A stretch of DNA of 64,000 nucleotides from JBLMZI01 sp050258755 (GTDB taxonomy: Bacteria > Bacillota > Syntrophomonadia > Syntrophomonadales > DTU052), in the NCBI GenBank assembly GCA_050258755.1, contig JBLMZI010000006.1, positions 124,001-188,000 on the forward strand. Direction: 5' to 3'. The notes under the pieces are model-generated. The model searched no databases. It saw nothing but the letters and a program-made list of their open reading frames with translations, and had not been told where the DNA came from. Positions 18,296 to 27,633 of the stretch are shown piece after piece; the first letter of the stretch is position 1, and every line of letters starts with the position of its first letter. The translations under genes were made by a program, and so were the position numbers.

Positions 18296-20251
18296 TCAGG
18301 AAACCTGCGTCTCAAACACATCCGGGTCTTTGCCGGCATTCCGCTCCAAAGCCAGGATCGGTGCTAGACTGACCAGTTCTTCCGGCTTGCCCAATTTGCT
18401 ATTATTCAGCACTTTGACGCCAACGAAGGCCAGGGTGGCGATCACCAGAACCAGCCGGAAAGCCGCAATATTCCCAGTCACCATAAAGGACCATGCATCA
18501 CCGCGCTTCACATAATCGAAATCTGGCGGCATCAGCGTTTTGATCCCCCCTGCATACCGCGGAATTTCCTTCATCTTTTCAAACTGGTTGGAACCCGGAA
18601 ACATATTTTTCAGGCAGAAGGGGTACTTCTCGTTCACCAGTTCATAGTTATAATGCTTCAAATACTCGTGGTGAACTTCAATAAGTTCACTGGACGGGCG
18701 GAACGAATTATCAAAGAAATTAACCAAATATTTGTTTTTAAAATAGTTGTTGACCACTTTCGGATTGCAGGAAGTGGATACCAGGCAAAACTTACGGGTT
18801 TCCTGCAGAAACTGCCCTTTTTTCATAAACCACCACAAGGTTACGGTAACGAGCGTCCGTGCAATCTTGAATCCCTGAAAGCCCCGCTTCACCATCGCTT
18901 CGTCAATCGTATAAATACAATACTGGCCGTGGAACATGACGGAAATCAAGTTAAATCCGACGATTTCACCATCTCTTTCCGCATACACGAGCAGGTCGCT
19001 TTTCTGAATGTATTCGAAGAAGTCTTCCTGCGCCACCCAGGTATCCTGCTCCACCCGTTCACAGGCCTTGACGATATCATGAATGCTGGAAAAATCGACT
19101 TGATTCAGACAGACCGCGTAATAACCGAAACCCTGGTGATGAACGATCAGATGATCCGGTTCGGTGATCGAAACCTGCTTCCCATGCTTTCGTTCCATTT
19201 CCACCGCCGGGGCCGGCGAAACCTGATAATTGACATTGCCTAACACGGCCGGCATTTCGGGTTGAGTTCGCTGGCCTGCCGGGCCGGCAAAAATGCGGAG
19301 CGTGGAAAAAAGCTGTTCTGACCGGGTAAAACGACCGGATTCGTTGGGATTATGCCAGGTCCGAAACGATCGCCACCGGTCCGCGAACCGGGCTTCCGTG
19401 ATCTCGGCGGTTTTGTAGGGATTCTGCTGATTCACGCCCGGCGTGTTTTTCAGCCGGTACAGCTTGTCAAGCTGCCTGGCAGTCAGCCTGCTGCTGCGCT
19501 CGCTGTCAACGAACTTGCTTGGATCAATACGCATGCCGTAGGCGCCTTTGTAGACCAGATTATTGATGGCATCATTCAGTTTCATCAAGAGCAGCGCAGG
19601 CATAGAAAACCGGGACTCCCACCAAGAGCCGACGAAGCGGACATAGTTGTCGATCAGCCCACCCATCCGGAATCGGCCGGCTTGTTGTTCCTGTTCCTGA
19701 AGCCGGAGCATTCTGCGATAGATTTTCCCGTTGTTGGTCGCAATTCCCCCACCCTGGTAATTGATGATTTGTTTGGTGAAGCTCAGAATCGCGAAATCGC
19801 CGAAGGTTCCTAGCTGACGCCCATTGTGCTTGGTAAACAGGGAATGCGCCAGATCCTCAATCACAATGAGCTTATGCTTTCGGGCAATTTCGCAAATCCG
19901 TTCAATCTGAGCCGGCACCCCGTAATTATGAACCACATAAATTGCCTTTGTCCTAGGAGTGATCGCCTTTTCGATCAACGCCGGATCGATATTCAGCCCG
20001 TCGCGTTCGGCGTCGACCGGAATTGGAACGACATTGGCGGCTTCAACCGTGAACCGGATAACCGGACAGGTAAACGCCGGGATGATCATCTCATCCGGTT
20101 TTGACCAGTTGAAGGCTTTCATCAGTAAGTACAGCGCATTTCGGGAAAAACCCGTCATCAAGACATGTTTTAATGGCAAGAGTTCCTTGATTTTATTTTC
20201 CGTCTGTTTGTGAACCGGTGCCTCCTTAATTGGGATCCACTCCTTCACCAT
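18296..20251 (-). CDS. DegT/DnrJ-type PLP enzyme fused to a GNAT-like domain and a C-terminal membrane segment
   Basis: 651-aa fusion of unknown product. Residues ~25-330 match the DegT/DnrJ/EryC1/StrS fold: IPAFTCPVI, DALIEKAITPRTKAIYVVH-like core, IEDLAHS (D133), and SFTK with the probable PLP lysine K160, then NYQGGGIATNN. Residues ~360-560 look like a GNAT-type acyltransferase (YAERDGEIVGFNLISVMF...KRGFQGFKIARTLVTV). A single hydrophobic helix lies at about 596-614. The ATG overlaps the end of the upstream membrane-protein gene by 26 bp, so the two are coupled. DegT enzymes are sugar or amino-acid aminotransferases or dehydratases; which applies here is unknown. The fusion is the unusual point. 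Confidence 0.75.
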   Translation of the reverse strand: MVKEWIPIKEAPVHKQTENKIKELLPLKHVLMTGFSRNALYLLMKAFNWSKPDEMIIPAFTCPVIRFTVEAANVVPIPVDAERDGLNIDPALIEKAITPRTKAIYVVHNYGVPAQIERICEIARKHKLIVIEDLAHSLFTKHNGRQLGTFGDFAILSFTKQIINYQGGGIATNNGKIYRRMLRLQEQEQQAGRFRMGGLIDNYVRFVGSWWESRFSMPALLLMKLNDAINNLVYKGAYGMRIDPSKFVDSERSSRLTARQLDKLYRLKNTPGVNQQNPYKTAEITEARFADRWRSFRTWHNPNESGRFTRSEQLFSTLRIFAGPAGQRTQPEMPAVLGNVNYQVSPAPAVEMERKHGKQVSITEPDHLIVHHQGFGYYAVCLNQVDFSSIHDIVKACERVEQDTWVAQEDFFEYIQKSDLLVYAERDGEIVGFNLISVMFHGQYCIYTIDEAMVKRGFQGFKIARTLVTVTLWWFMKKGQFLQETRKFCLVSTSCNPKVVNNYFKNKYLVNFFDNSFRPSSELIEVHHEYLKHYNYELVNEKYPFCLKNMFPGSNQFEKMKEIPRYAGGIKTLMPPDFDYVKRGDAWSFMVTGNIAAFRLVLVIATLAFVGVKVLNNSKLGKPEELVSLAPILALERNAGKDPDVFETQVS

Positions 20252-21233
20252 TTTGTTTGGACGCGGTCATTCTCCCGGCCATGACGCTGTAAAAATAAAT
20301 GCCAACCAGAGTGCGCAAAACCAGGAGCGACAGGGAATAGGCCAGACTGAAGGCCAATATTTCAGCCTGCGTGCCATAGTCTTTGAAAATGTAGAGCATT
20401 GCCGCCTGGGAAGTCCCCAGCCCGAAGGCGGATACCGGGACACTGATCACAAGCAGGATGATCGGAACACAGGCCACCAGCACCCCAAACGGGATGTCCA
20501 TCCTGAATGCCCGAACGGCAATATAGAAAAACAGGACATAGGAAAAGTAATAAATGACTCGAAAAGTAAGGTTTTCGGCATAAAAAGCCGCATTGGATTC
20601 CCGAAAAGGCCTGGCCATCTCTGTCTTTCCAAGCCGTTGAATCCATGACCGGCGGCTGAACTTCAGCAGCAGGATGGCCGCAGCCGTCCCAATCGTCAAA
20701 CTCAAGCAGATCGCCATCAGATCGCGCAGCCAGGACGGCGCCGGCACGTTCATGATTGGATAACCAATCAGGGCAAGTAGAACCAGAGCCAGCTGGTTGA
20801 TATAGTTGTAAAAGAAAACGATGGAAGCGCTTCGAATCACCGGGATTCCGCGGGTACCATTCAGAAAATAGACAATACTGCCCAGTCCCAGCGAGTAATC
20901 AACGACCATGATCAAGTTGGTCGCTCCGCGCATGATCAAGCTCTCGGCGTACGAGTAATCAGCAATGAAACGTTTGAGCAGATGCTGCAAATTCTGTGCA
21001 TCAATCAGGAATGAAAGGAAAACAAAAACGATAATAGCGGGAAGATAGACCGCCATTCTCGCTTGCCCAAAGGCCGCCAGCAGGGATTTCGGTTCAATCC
21101 GCCAGACGAGATAGGCGATGACCAGCATGCCAATGACCCATGGCGCCCATTTGCCGGCCTGGCGGTTTTCTTTGAGCTTTTCGGCCGCCTTCAACAGGAC
21201 GGCGAACATCGGTTTCGCTTTTATGCTGTCCAC
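20226..21233 (-). CDS. LPG-synthase-TM / UPF0104-like polytopic membrane protein
   Basis: 335 aa with about eight hydrophobic helices. The pattern FLIDAQNLQHLLKRF, MRGATNLIMVVDYSLGLGSIVYFLNG and VISVPVSAFGLGTSQAAMLYIF resembles the lysylphosphatidylglycerol-synthase transmembrane (flippase) domain found in MprF and AglD-type proteins. The soluble aminoacyl-transferase part of MprF is absent. The GTG start at 21233 has GAGG 4 nt upstream. It sits between a CapK-type ligase and the PLP/GNAT fusion, so moving or presenting a lipid-linked product across the membrane is a reasonable but unproven role. Confidence 0.7.
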   Translation of the reverse strand: MDSIKAKPMFAVLLKAAEKLKENRQAGKWAPWVIGMLVIAYLVWRIEPKSLLAAFGQARMAVYLPAIIVFVFLSFLIDAQNLQHLLKRFIADYSYAESLIMRGATNLIMVVDYSLGLGSIVYFLNGTRGIPVIRSASIVFFYNYINQLALVLLALIGYPIMNVPAPSWLRDLMAICLSLTIGTAAAILLLKFSRRSWIQRLGKTEMARPFRESNAAFYAENLTFRVIYYFSYVLFFYIAVRAFRMDIPFGVLVACVPIILLVISVPVSAFGLGTSQAAMLYIFKDYGTQAEILAFSLAYSLSLLVLRTLVGIYFYSVMAGRMTASKQNGEGVDPN

Positions 21234-21247
21234 AACACCTCTCTCCC

Positions 21248-22531
21248 TTACTTTTTCACCCAGGATTCAATCGCTTTGCGCTTGATGCTTCGGCTTTCAA
21301 TATGATCCACGAACTCGACCTCGATCCTGACCGGCGCATCAAATAACCGGTGCAGTTCAGCCACCAGTTCGTCCAGGTAACACGGGTTAAATTCTTTCCC
21401 TTTGACAAACTGAATCACGACCAAATCAGGCTCTTTCTGAATGACCTTGAATTCCTCCATGAGATGCAGGTGCTTTTTGATGTTTTTAGTGAACGTGTTC
21501 AGGATCTTTAGTGAGGAAACATACTTGCCCCCCGGCAGGATGAAGCTGTCATCCGCCCGGCCGTTAAATTCCTCAATGACGGGAAAGCCAAGCCCGCAGG
21601 AACAAGGTTTACTGCTGAATTTGCCTAAATCCCCGATGCGGTATCGAATAAAAGGCATGGCCGGACTTCGGGTGGTGGTAAGAAACATCTCGCCTTCTTC
21701 CCCGGCTTTCACCGGATTTCCGTTCGGATCAAGAAATTCAACCCAAACATTGTCGATAAAAAGATGATAATTGCCGTGTTTGCAGTCTGAGGCAACCATC
21801 CAGGTCTCCTCAGTCGAATAGTCGTCATAGACCGGACAGCCAAAGACACGAGCGATAAATGCCCGTTCATCCTGGGTCGACAGCTCCGAGTTCAACCCGA
21901 TAAACTTCGGTTGAATCCGCTGAAGGTCGTCAGCTGTCATCCGGCGGGCTATTTCATAAATCAAGGATGCGTAACCGATGAGCAAATCGGGCTTCATGGT
22001 CCGAAGCATTTCAATCTGCTGCTCAACCGGCAATGTCGAGGGGATGTGCTCGGTGCGGAAAAAAGGCCCAATTTTTGGGTAGTCCAGCGCAGTGTATTTG
22101 ATGTATACCATTTTATGCCAGGGGCGATAACCGATTATGCTGTACATCCGTATTCCGGTTGCGATGTAAAAGGCAAAGGTCGCATGACTGAATACAAAGG
22201 GCAAAGATCGCCCGGTGGACCCGGTGGTTGCACTGTAGTGGCAATCTTCAACCTTGTATTTTCGGGAAACAATGCCATCAGGAAACTGTTCCCGGATTTC
22301 GTCTTTTGAGACCACCGGAAGCAGTTTGAGATCATCAAGGGTCCTGATCCTCCTCATATCGACCCCATGCGCATCGTATTTGGCACGGTAAAATGGAACA
22401 TTCGCGTACGCGTTCTGGACTTCCCGAATGACTCGCTTCTCCGTCATCTTTAGAAGGGTTTGGGACGGCAGACGGTCATTGACGTGAACCTCGATCGTAG
22501 ATTTTATAATATTTGGAATAAATGTAAGCAT
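21248..22531 (-). CDS. Adenylate-forming enzyme, phenylacetate-CoA ligase / CapK type
   Basis: 427-aa ANL-superfamily-like enzyme that should activate a carboxylate as acyl-AMP. Family marks are NVPFYRAKYDAHGVD, the phosphate loop SATTGSTGRSLPF, YDDYSTEE, MPFIRYRIGDLGKF, the cysteine pair in KPCSCGLGFPVIEEFNGRADD, and the C-terminal RSIKRKAIESW with the catalytic lysine. PaaK makes phenylacetyl-CoA; CapK-like relatives act in polymer or natural-product pathways with other substrates. No SD is visible before ATG 22531, and a TATAAT just upstream could place transcription almost at the start codon, so the true start may be further in. It is first in its operon and divergent from the acyltransferase genes. 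Confidence 0.8.
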   Translation of the reverse strand: MLTFIPNIIKSTIEVHVNDRLPSQTLLKMTEKRVIREVQNAYANVPFYRAKYDAHGVDMRRIRTLDDLKLLPVVSKDEIREQFPDGIVSRKYKVEDCHYSATTGSTGRSLPFVFSHATFAFYIATGIRMYSIIGYRPWHKMVYIKYTALDYPKIGPFFRTEHIPSTLPVEQQIEMLRTMKPDLLIGYASLIYEIARRMTADDLQRIQPKFIGLNSELSTQDERAFIARVFGCPVYDDYSTEETWMVASDCKHGNYHLFIDNVWVEFLDPNGNPVKAGEEGEMFLTTTRSPAMPFIRYRIGDLGKFSSKPCSCGLGFPVIEEFNGRADDSFILPGGKYVSSLKILNTFTKNIKKHLHLMEEFKVIQKEPDLVVIQFVKGKEFNPCYLDELVAELHRLFDAPVRIEVEFVDHIESRSIKRKAIESWVKK

Positions 22532-22703
22532 ATTGAAATTATACTGGCAGGTTGGTCCGCTGCGAAAGATGCAACTAATCCAATCTCAGGCGTTCACCCT
22601 AGACTATCTCCAGTTTTCTCAAAATATATTAATCAGTGGCAATTTTACGTTTCCAATTTTTGTAAATTTAAGTTATGCTTTTGGGTAAGAGGAGAAATGC
22701 ACA
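22532..22703. promoter_or_regulatory. AT-rich divergent promoter region of the acyltransferase cluster
   Basis: This 172-bp stretch is far more AT-rich than its surroundings. Leftward, TATAAT (22547-22542) is preceded by TTTCGC at 18 bp. Rightward, TTCCAA and TATGCT are spaced by 17 bp shortly before GAGGAG and the TTG 22704 start. The shared region suggests that both arms of the cluster are controlled together. The promoter elements are visual matches only. Confidence 0.45.
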
Positions 22704-23951
22704 TTGCAGATGTTCGCGATTCGAAACCGAACTTACCCGCGCAAAAGCAGACCGCTTTCGATCGCCAGCCGGATATGGCTGGCCGCCGATGCCTACAGTC
22801 CGCCGTGCTGGATCACGATCATGTTCGAAGGAACTGGCCGGTTTGACTCGATTCGCATCGCAGAAGCGGTTCATACGGCATCCGAAGCAAATCCCGGCAG
22901 CCGGCTGATTCTGCGGGGTCACCTGGCCAGCTCTCGTTGGACAGCCAGTGGCCCGATACCGCCGGTTAAGGTCATTCCGGATCTGATCTGGGATGGAATG
23001 GGGTCGGAAGGCATCGATCCCTGGCTTCACTCAAGTGATGTGCGCTGTGGCCCCAATGCCGAGGTATTACTCATGAACGGAACGCCCGCCCGGATCATTT
23101 TCCGAGCACACCACGCAATCATGGATGGGCGGGGCACCTTAACCTGGGCTGAAGATGTGTTTCGATGCCTGAATGGTTTACCGCCTTTGGGCTCGGATCA
23201 TGTGCTGGTCGAGAACGACCTGCTCCATTTGCCAGACCAAAAGGCGCATCCGGCGCCAGCTTACGACTACATCCCCCCGACTCGGTCACCGGTTATTGGG
23301 GAATCCGGTTTTGTTTGGCGGCGCAGCACGCTGTCCGGTCACCACCGTGACCTGCTGGCTCAGGTACTGCTGCTGGCCGCCCGGGCGTCATGGCGGCACC
23401 ACCGTGGACCGGTACGCTTCGCGATCCCGGTTGACCTGCGCTATCGGATTCCAACCGTGCGTTCGACCGGGAACCTGACCAATGCCATCTTCATCCCTAT
23501 TGCGCCCGAAGCGAGTACGGCAAGTGTTACAAAGGAAATAAAACGCCGGGTGGATGAATACGACGACGGCCGGCTGAACCTGGAAGATAAATTGATTCCC
23601 TATATCCCTTTACAGGTTCTCAAACAGTTCCTGCTCTATGAGGACCGTCAGCGATACCGGAACAATCGTTTTCGCTGTACGGGTCTGATTTCCAATTTAG
23701 GGCGGATTGAATTAGAGAAGTTTTCGGGCGGCGGCTTCACCGCTTCCACCTACTCAGTGGTTCCAGTCGCATTGGATTCGATGCCGCTGTCCATCACCTT
23801 AAGCGGGAGTCGAACCGGTTCTGAGATGATTGTCAGAATGCCCCGGTCATATGCGGCGGGCGGCCAAATTGAAGAATTTCTGGCGTACATCACCGAGGGA
23901 CTGCGGACCGGCGTCTGTACCGCGGGTTCAAAAGAGGCATCTCATCATTAA
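22704..23951 (+). CDS. Stand-alone condensation-superfamily acyltransferase (first of three)
   Basis: 415 aa, unrecognised by name but with the catalytic motif of the NRPS condensation / PapA / wax-synthase superfamily: HHAIMDGRG with H136, H137, D141 and G142. It also has PVDLRYRIPTVRSTGNLTN and, further on, ISNLGRIELEKFSGGGF, the equivalents of the structural motifs behind the active site. These enzymes move an acyl group from a thioester to an amine or alcohol. No carrier or adenylation domain is fused. The start is TTG 22704 with GGAG 9 nt upstream; ATG 22710 is the alternative. It is similar along its whole length to the next two genes. Confidence 0.75.
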   Translation: MQMFAIRNRTYPRKSRPLSIASRIWLAADAYSPPCWITIMFEGTGRFDSIRIAEAVHTASEANPGSRLILRGHLASSRWTASGPIPPVKVIPDLIWDGMGSEGIDPWLHSSDVRCGPNAEVLLMNGTPARIIFRAHHAIMDGRGTLTWAEDVFRCLNGLPPLGSDHVLVENDLLHLPDQKAHPAPAYDYIPPTRSPVIGESGFVWRRSTLSGHHRDLLAQVLLLAARASWRHHRGPVRFAIPVDLRYRIPTVRSTGNLTNAIFIPIAPEASTASVTKEIKRRVDEYDDGRLNLEDKLIPYIPLQVLKQFLLYEDRQRYRNNRFRCTGLISNLGRIELEKFSGGGFTASTYSVVPVALDSMPLSITLSGSRTGSEMIVRMPRSYAAGGQIEEFLAYITEGLRTGVCTAGSKEASHH

Positions 23952-23968
23952 TAAAGGATGGAAACACC

Positions 23969-25249
23969 ATGTCCGACACCTATAACCGCCGCGTATCCTT
24001 GAATGAAAGAGCCTTTTTGGCCATGGACCGGCTCGGCCAGCCGGTGGTCAATCAGGCGGTGTTTGAAAGTCCGACCCCGGTCAATCCAATGCTGTTTAAA
24101 GCTGCCGTGGAAGAAGCATCCAGCGCGAATCCCGGAAGCCGCCTGGTTCTAAAGGGCCGTTTAGCGGGATGCCGCTGGATTGATTCCGGCGTTACACCGG
24201 TCATCAGAGAGGTTGATGGGTCTCAATGGGATGGATTCGGCCCTGATGGAGCCCCTTTTTTGGACGTGCCTTTGGACCCGGTGACTGGTCCAACCTGTGA
24301 AATTGTGATCGCAAATGGCGGTCAGAAACAACCGGTTCAACGAATCATCTTCCGGACCCATCACGCGGTGATGGACGGGCGCGGAACGCTGTTCTGGGCC
24401 CAGGACGTTTTCCGGGCGATCCGAGGACTGCGGCCAATTGGATCCCATTCAGCGTTAACCGACCTTGAAATGGCCCGGAGCATTCAGTCCAACACCCGAA
24501 AGCCCTATCCAGCTCAGTTTCTTGCTCCGACCGGGAAAGCGGAAGGCACCGAGCTCGGCGTCACCTGGTCCAGAGTTCGGCTCCGCGGCTCGTTTCCGAA
24601 TCTGCTGGGACAGCTTTCCGTTTTGCTGGCCGAAGAAGCGCGCCGAACAGGACCCGGTCCGTTTCTATACGGTATACCTGTTGATATGCGGCGCCACTGC
24701 CCGGATCTGACTTCAACCGGCAATCTAACTTACAGCATCTATGGTTTTGTTGAACCGGAAATGACCGCCGAACATATCACCCGGGATATTCGGCGCCAGC
24801 TTGCGGAAAACCGGGAAGGGATGCTCTCGGTCGAAGACACGCTGCTTCGTTACATTCCCCTGGATTGGATCGCCGGTTCCATGCGGCGGACGATTCGCAA
24901 ACGGCATTTAACCGGACAATACAGCCTTTCCGCGATTCTTTCCAATCTGGGGCGAATCCCGCTGGCCGAGTATTCCGGTGGTGGATTCAAGGCGGCCGAA
25001 ATGTGGGCGATTCCACCGCCTGCCGAATATTATCCGTACTTCGTGGTTCTCGCGGGATATCGCGATATCCTGAACCTAACCGTTTCCGTGCCCAAAGTGC
25101 TGGCTACCCAGGACCGGGTTGACAGAACCATGCGGCGCGTCGTGGCTAAACTGCGCCCTGACCCGGCGCAGGAAACCGCTGTAAAACAACCGAAAACACC
25201 GCGGAAACGCAAGAAAACAAAGGTCTTTAATGGGGGGGTAAATGGATGA
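23969..25249 (+). CDS. Stand-alone condensation-superfamily acyltransferase (second of three)
   Basis: 426 aa and a paralogue of its neighbours, with HHAVMDGRG (H131, H132, D136, G137), IPVDMRRHCPDLTSTGNLT and LSNLGRIPLAEYSGGGF. The N-terminal SSANPGSRLVLKGRLAGCRW block is shared with the first copy. It ends in a lysine-rich tail (KQPKTPRKRKKTKVF) that the others lack, perhaps for membrane or nucleic-acid contact, though this is only a guess. AAAGGATGGAAACACC precedes the ATG, 17 bp after the first copy. The stop overlaps the third copy by 4 bp. Confidence 0.75.
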   Translation: MSDTYNRRVSLNERAFLAMDRLGQPVVNQAVFESPTPVNPMLFKAAVEEASSANPGSRLVLKGRLAGCRWIDSGVTPVIREVDGSQWDGFGPDGAPFLDVPLDPVTGPTCEIVIANGGQKQPVQRIIFRTHHAVMDGRGTLFWAQDVFRAIRGLRPIGSHSALTDLEMARSIQSNTRKPYPAQFLAPTGKAEGTELGVTWSRVRLRGSFPNLLGQLSVLLAEEARRTGPGPFLYGIPVDMRRHCPDLTSTGNLTYSIYGFVEPEMTAEHITRDIRRQLAENREGMLSVEDTLLRYIPLDWIAGSMRRTIRKRHLTGQYSLSAILSNLGRIPLAEYSGGGFKAAEMWAIPPPAEYYPYFVVLAGYRDILNLTVSVPKVLATQDRVDRTMRRVVAKLRPDPAQETAVKQPKTPRKRKKTKVFNGGVNG

Positions 25250-26421
25250 GTAAGTACCGTCGGCAATTGACTTCCACTGAAAAGATCTATGTCGCGACCA
25301 ACCGGATTTCTTCACCGTGTGCGACCCAGTTGATCCTGGAAGGAACCGGTACCCTGGACCGCAGCAAATGGCTTGACGCGATTGCCAGGTCTTCCGAAGC
25401 AAACCCGGGCACGCGGCTCATCGCGCGGGGAGCGCTCGGATGCAGTTACTGGGCCGACTCCGGGATGAATCCGGAGCTGCTTGAGGCGGATGCCAGTGCA
25501 TGGTCCGGATACGGCCCTGAAGGGGCCCCGTTTTTACAAGAGCGGCTCTCCTGCAAGGGCAAGACCTGTCAGGTGGTGTTCCTGCATGGCAATTCGCCTC
25601 GAATCCTTTTTCGGTCCCACCATGCGGTGATGGACGGGCGGGGGACCTTTCATTGGATCGAAGAAATCTTCCGGGCCTTGCGGGGAGAACCGTTGACCGG
25701 AAACCGATCGCGAATCACCGAATCCCAGCTGGCTCGCAGCTTTCAAAAGGAAGGGCGCACGCCCGCACCCCATCGTTTTCCCGCCGTAACCGGGCCTGCG
25801 GTTGGAACGGAACCCGGCTTTCGCTGGGGGCGCGTAACCTTTCCCGGCCATGTAAAAAACTTTATGTGCAAAACGGCCGTTTTACTCGCCCATGAAACCT
25901 GGAAAATTTACCCGCGTTGTCCAATCCGGTACGCATTGCCTGTGGATATGCGTTCCCGAATGCCCGGCCTGAAATCGACCGGCAATCTGAGCAATCTGAT
26001 CTACCTGGATATCACCCCGAAAACCACGCCGGAATCGCTGCAGGAAAACCTGCGCGTGCAGCTGGCAAACAAGAATGACGGCAAGCTCTTCTGGCAGGAC
26101 GGTTTGATCCGTTTTTTCCCGCTCGCCATGATCGAACGATCTGTGAAGCAAGAAATCAGAAGCAAGCAGGCCGCCGGACTCTACCGAAATTCCGGGATTA
26201 TTTCCAACATCGGCAAACTCGATACGAGCGGCTTTGAGGGCGGCGGTTTCAAAGCCACAAACATCTCTTTCGTCCCGCTCGGCATGGAAAGCCTGCCGTT
26301 TTTCCTGGGTCTTTGGGGGACGCGTGAACGGGTTGAACTGATCATGAGCATGTCAAATCGGCTGGCGAACCGGCAGCGGCTGGAGCAGCTGCTGCAAACC
26401 ATGGCCTCGGAAATCAAATAG
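25246..26421 (+). CDS. Stand-alone condensation-superfamily acyltransferase (third of three)
   Basis: 391 aa with HHAVMDGRG (H125, H126, D130, G131), LPVDMRSRMPGLKSTGNLSN and ISNIGKLDTSGFEGGGF. It opens ATGA-coupled to the second copy, so all three are made in step from one message. The EANPGTRLIARGALGCSYW block aligns with both sisters. The stop codon lies inside the perfect hairpin at 26414-26444, which ends the operon. The three copies have diverged enough to suggest different substrates rather than recent amplification. Acceptor and donor are unknown. Confidence 0.75.
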   Translation: MSKYRRQLTSTEKIYVATNRISSPCATQLILEGTGTLDRSKWLDAIARSSEANPGTRLIARGALGCSYWADSGMNPELLEADASAWSGYGPEGAPFLQERLSCKGKTCQVVFLHGNSPRILFRSHHAVMDGRGTFHWIEEIFRALRGEPLTGNRSRITESQLARSFQKEGRTPAPHRFPAVTGPAVGTEPGFRWGRVTFPGHVKNFMCKTAVLLAHETWKIYPRCPIRYALPVDMRSRMPGLKSTGNLSNLIYLDITPKTTPESLQENLRVQLANKNDGKLFWQDGLIRFFPLAMIERSVKQEIRSKQAAGLYRNSGIISNIGKLDTSGFEGGGFKATNISFVPLGMESLPFFLGLWGTRERVELIMSMSNRLANRQRLEQLLQTMASEIK

Positions 26422-26444
26422 GCTGCCAGCGGCAGCCTATTTGA
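26414..26444. terminator. Bidirectional terminator overlapping a stop codon
   Basis: A 14-bp perfect inverted repeat (26414-26427 with 26431-26444, 3-nt loop) contains the stop of the third acyltransferase and ends 2 bp before the stop of the convergent adaptor gene. Confidence 0.75.
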
Positions 26445-26446
26445 TA

Positions 26447-27616
26447 TTATTCAAATGTTACCCGAACGCTCTGCCCTTCCCGAATCTGACGGCTGGCATC
26501 CCGCACGACCGTCTCTCCCGGTTTCAGCCCTTTGAGGATTTCCACCTCGTAAGCGTCCCGGATGCCGGTTTGTATCTCCTGGAAATGAACCCTCTTATTC
26601 TTGATTATCGCCACCTGCTCCCGCCCGTCTTGGAGCGTGCGGACCGCTTCCCGGGGCAGCTTAAGCGCTTTCCTGCGCTGCGCGGTTTGAATGACAACCC
26701 GTACTTCATACCCTGGTTTCAGATTTCCCATGTCTTTTAACGCGATGACCACCGGAACCCTCCGCTGAATAACACCCAGAGCCGATGTTTTTGGCTCAGC
26801 TTTTGGATAAATCTGCTTGACCGTCCCCATGAGAACCTTTGACCCCAACACGGGCGAACTCACGAGGGCCCGCTGGCCCAGACGCACATTTCCCATCTCG
26901 TCTTCCAGGATGCCTGCCTTCACTTCCAATTGATCATTTTTTCCGACTGTTGCCAGCAGTGTTCCCGGACTGACGACCTGCTCCACTTCGGCGGGCAGAC
27001 TTAAAACCGTCCCCGCCCGCTTGCTCACTATATTCAACTGCCGGGTCTTTTTCGATAGCTGCTGCAGCATGCCGTTCAGGCTCGCGGACCGCTCCTGATA
27101 TCCCTTCAAGCTGGCATTTCGCTGGCCCAGCTGGCTTTTCAGCGAATGAATCTGGAGTTTGCTTTTCTCATACTCGGCTCCAGAAAGCGCACCCGCCCGG
27201 TACAAGGCAGTGCTGCGTTCAAAATCACTTTGTGCCTTCTCCAGTTCAGCCCGGGTAACCGCCATCTCCTCTTGTCCTACCCGGGAGGCTGTGTTGGCTT
27301 GCGCAAGCTGGGAACGGATGTTCTCCTTCTCAATCTCAAGGTCAAGGCTCTCCATGGTAACCAGGATCTGCCCCTGAGCGACCGAATCGCCGATCGATAC
27401 CGGAACCGAGGCAACTCGGGCGGGCTGCAGGGCATAAATCTCGGCGCTGTCCGTGGACTGCACCTCGCCAATGTCTTCGGCCGTTTCATTCAGACTGCCC
27501 CGGATCACCTGCACCCCTCTCACCGGCTCATCGAGAAATCCGACTAAGAACAAGGCGGCGGCTCCCAACCCGCAAAGCAACAGAATCCCCACAAGTACCT
27601 TTTTTGTAGCGTTCAC
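26447..27616 (-). CDS. HlyD/MacA-type periplasmic adaptor (membrane fusion) protein
   Basis: 389 aa. An N-terminal membrane anchor (KVLVGILLLCGLGAAALFLVGFL) is followed by a barrel-sandwich half (ALQPARVASVPVSIGDSVAQGQ). Next come a long coiled-coil of about 100 residues (LAQANTASRVGQEEMAVTRAELEKAQ onwards), the second lipoyl half (RAGTVLSLPAEVEQVVSPGTLLA), a beta-barrel and a C-terminal membrane-proximal domain. This layout links inner-membrane transporters to the cell envelope. The GTG start at 27616 has GGGGGGAT upstream. It is last in a three-gene operon with a MacB-like permease and ATPase. Confidence 0.85.
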   Translation of the reverse strand: MNATKKVLVGILLLCGLGAAALFLVGFLDEPVRGVQVIRGSLNETAEDIGEVQSTDSAEIYALQPARVASVPVSIGDSVAQGQILVTMESLDLEIEKENIRSQLAQANTASRVGQEEMAVTRAELEKAQSDFERSTALYRAGALSGAEYEKSKLQIHSLKSQLGQRNASLKGYQERSASLNGMLQQLSKKTRQLNIVSKRAGTVLSLPAEVEQVVSPGTLLATVGKNDQLEVKAGILEDEMGNVRLGQRALVSSPVLGSKVLMGTVKQIYPKAEPKTSALGVIQRRVPVVIALKDMGNLKPGYEVRVVIQTAQRRKALKLPREAVRTLQDGREQVAIIKNKRVHFQEIQTGIRDAYEVEILKGLKPGETVVRDASRQIREGQSVRVTFE

Positions 27617-27633
27617 GCGTTCTATCCCCCCGG

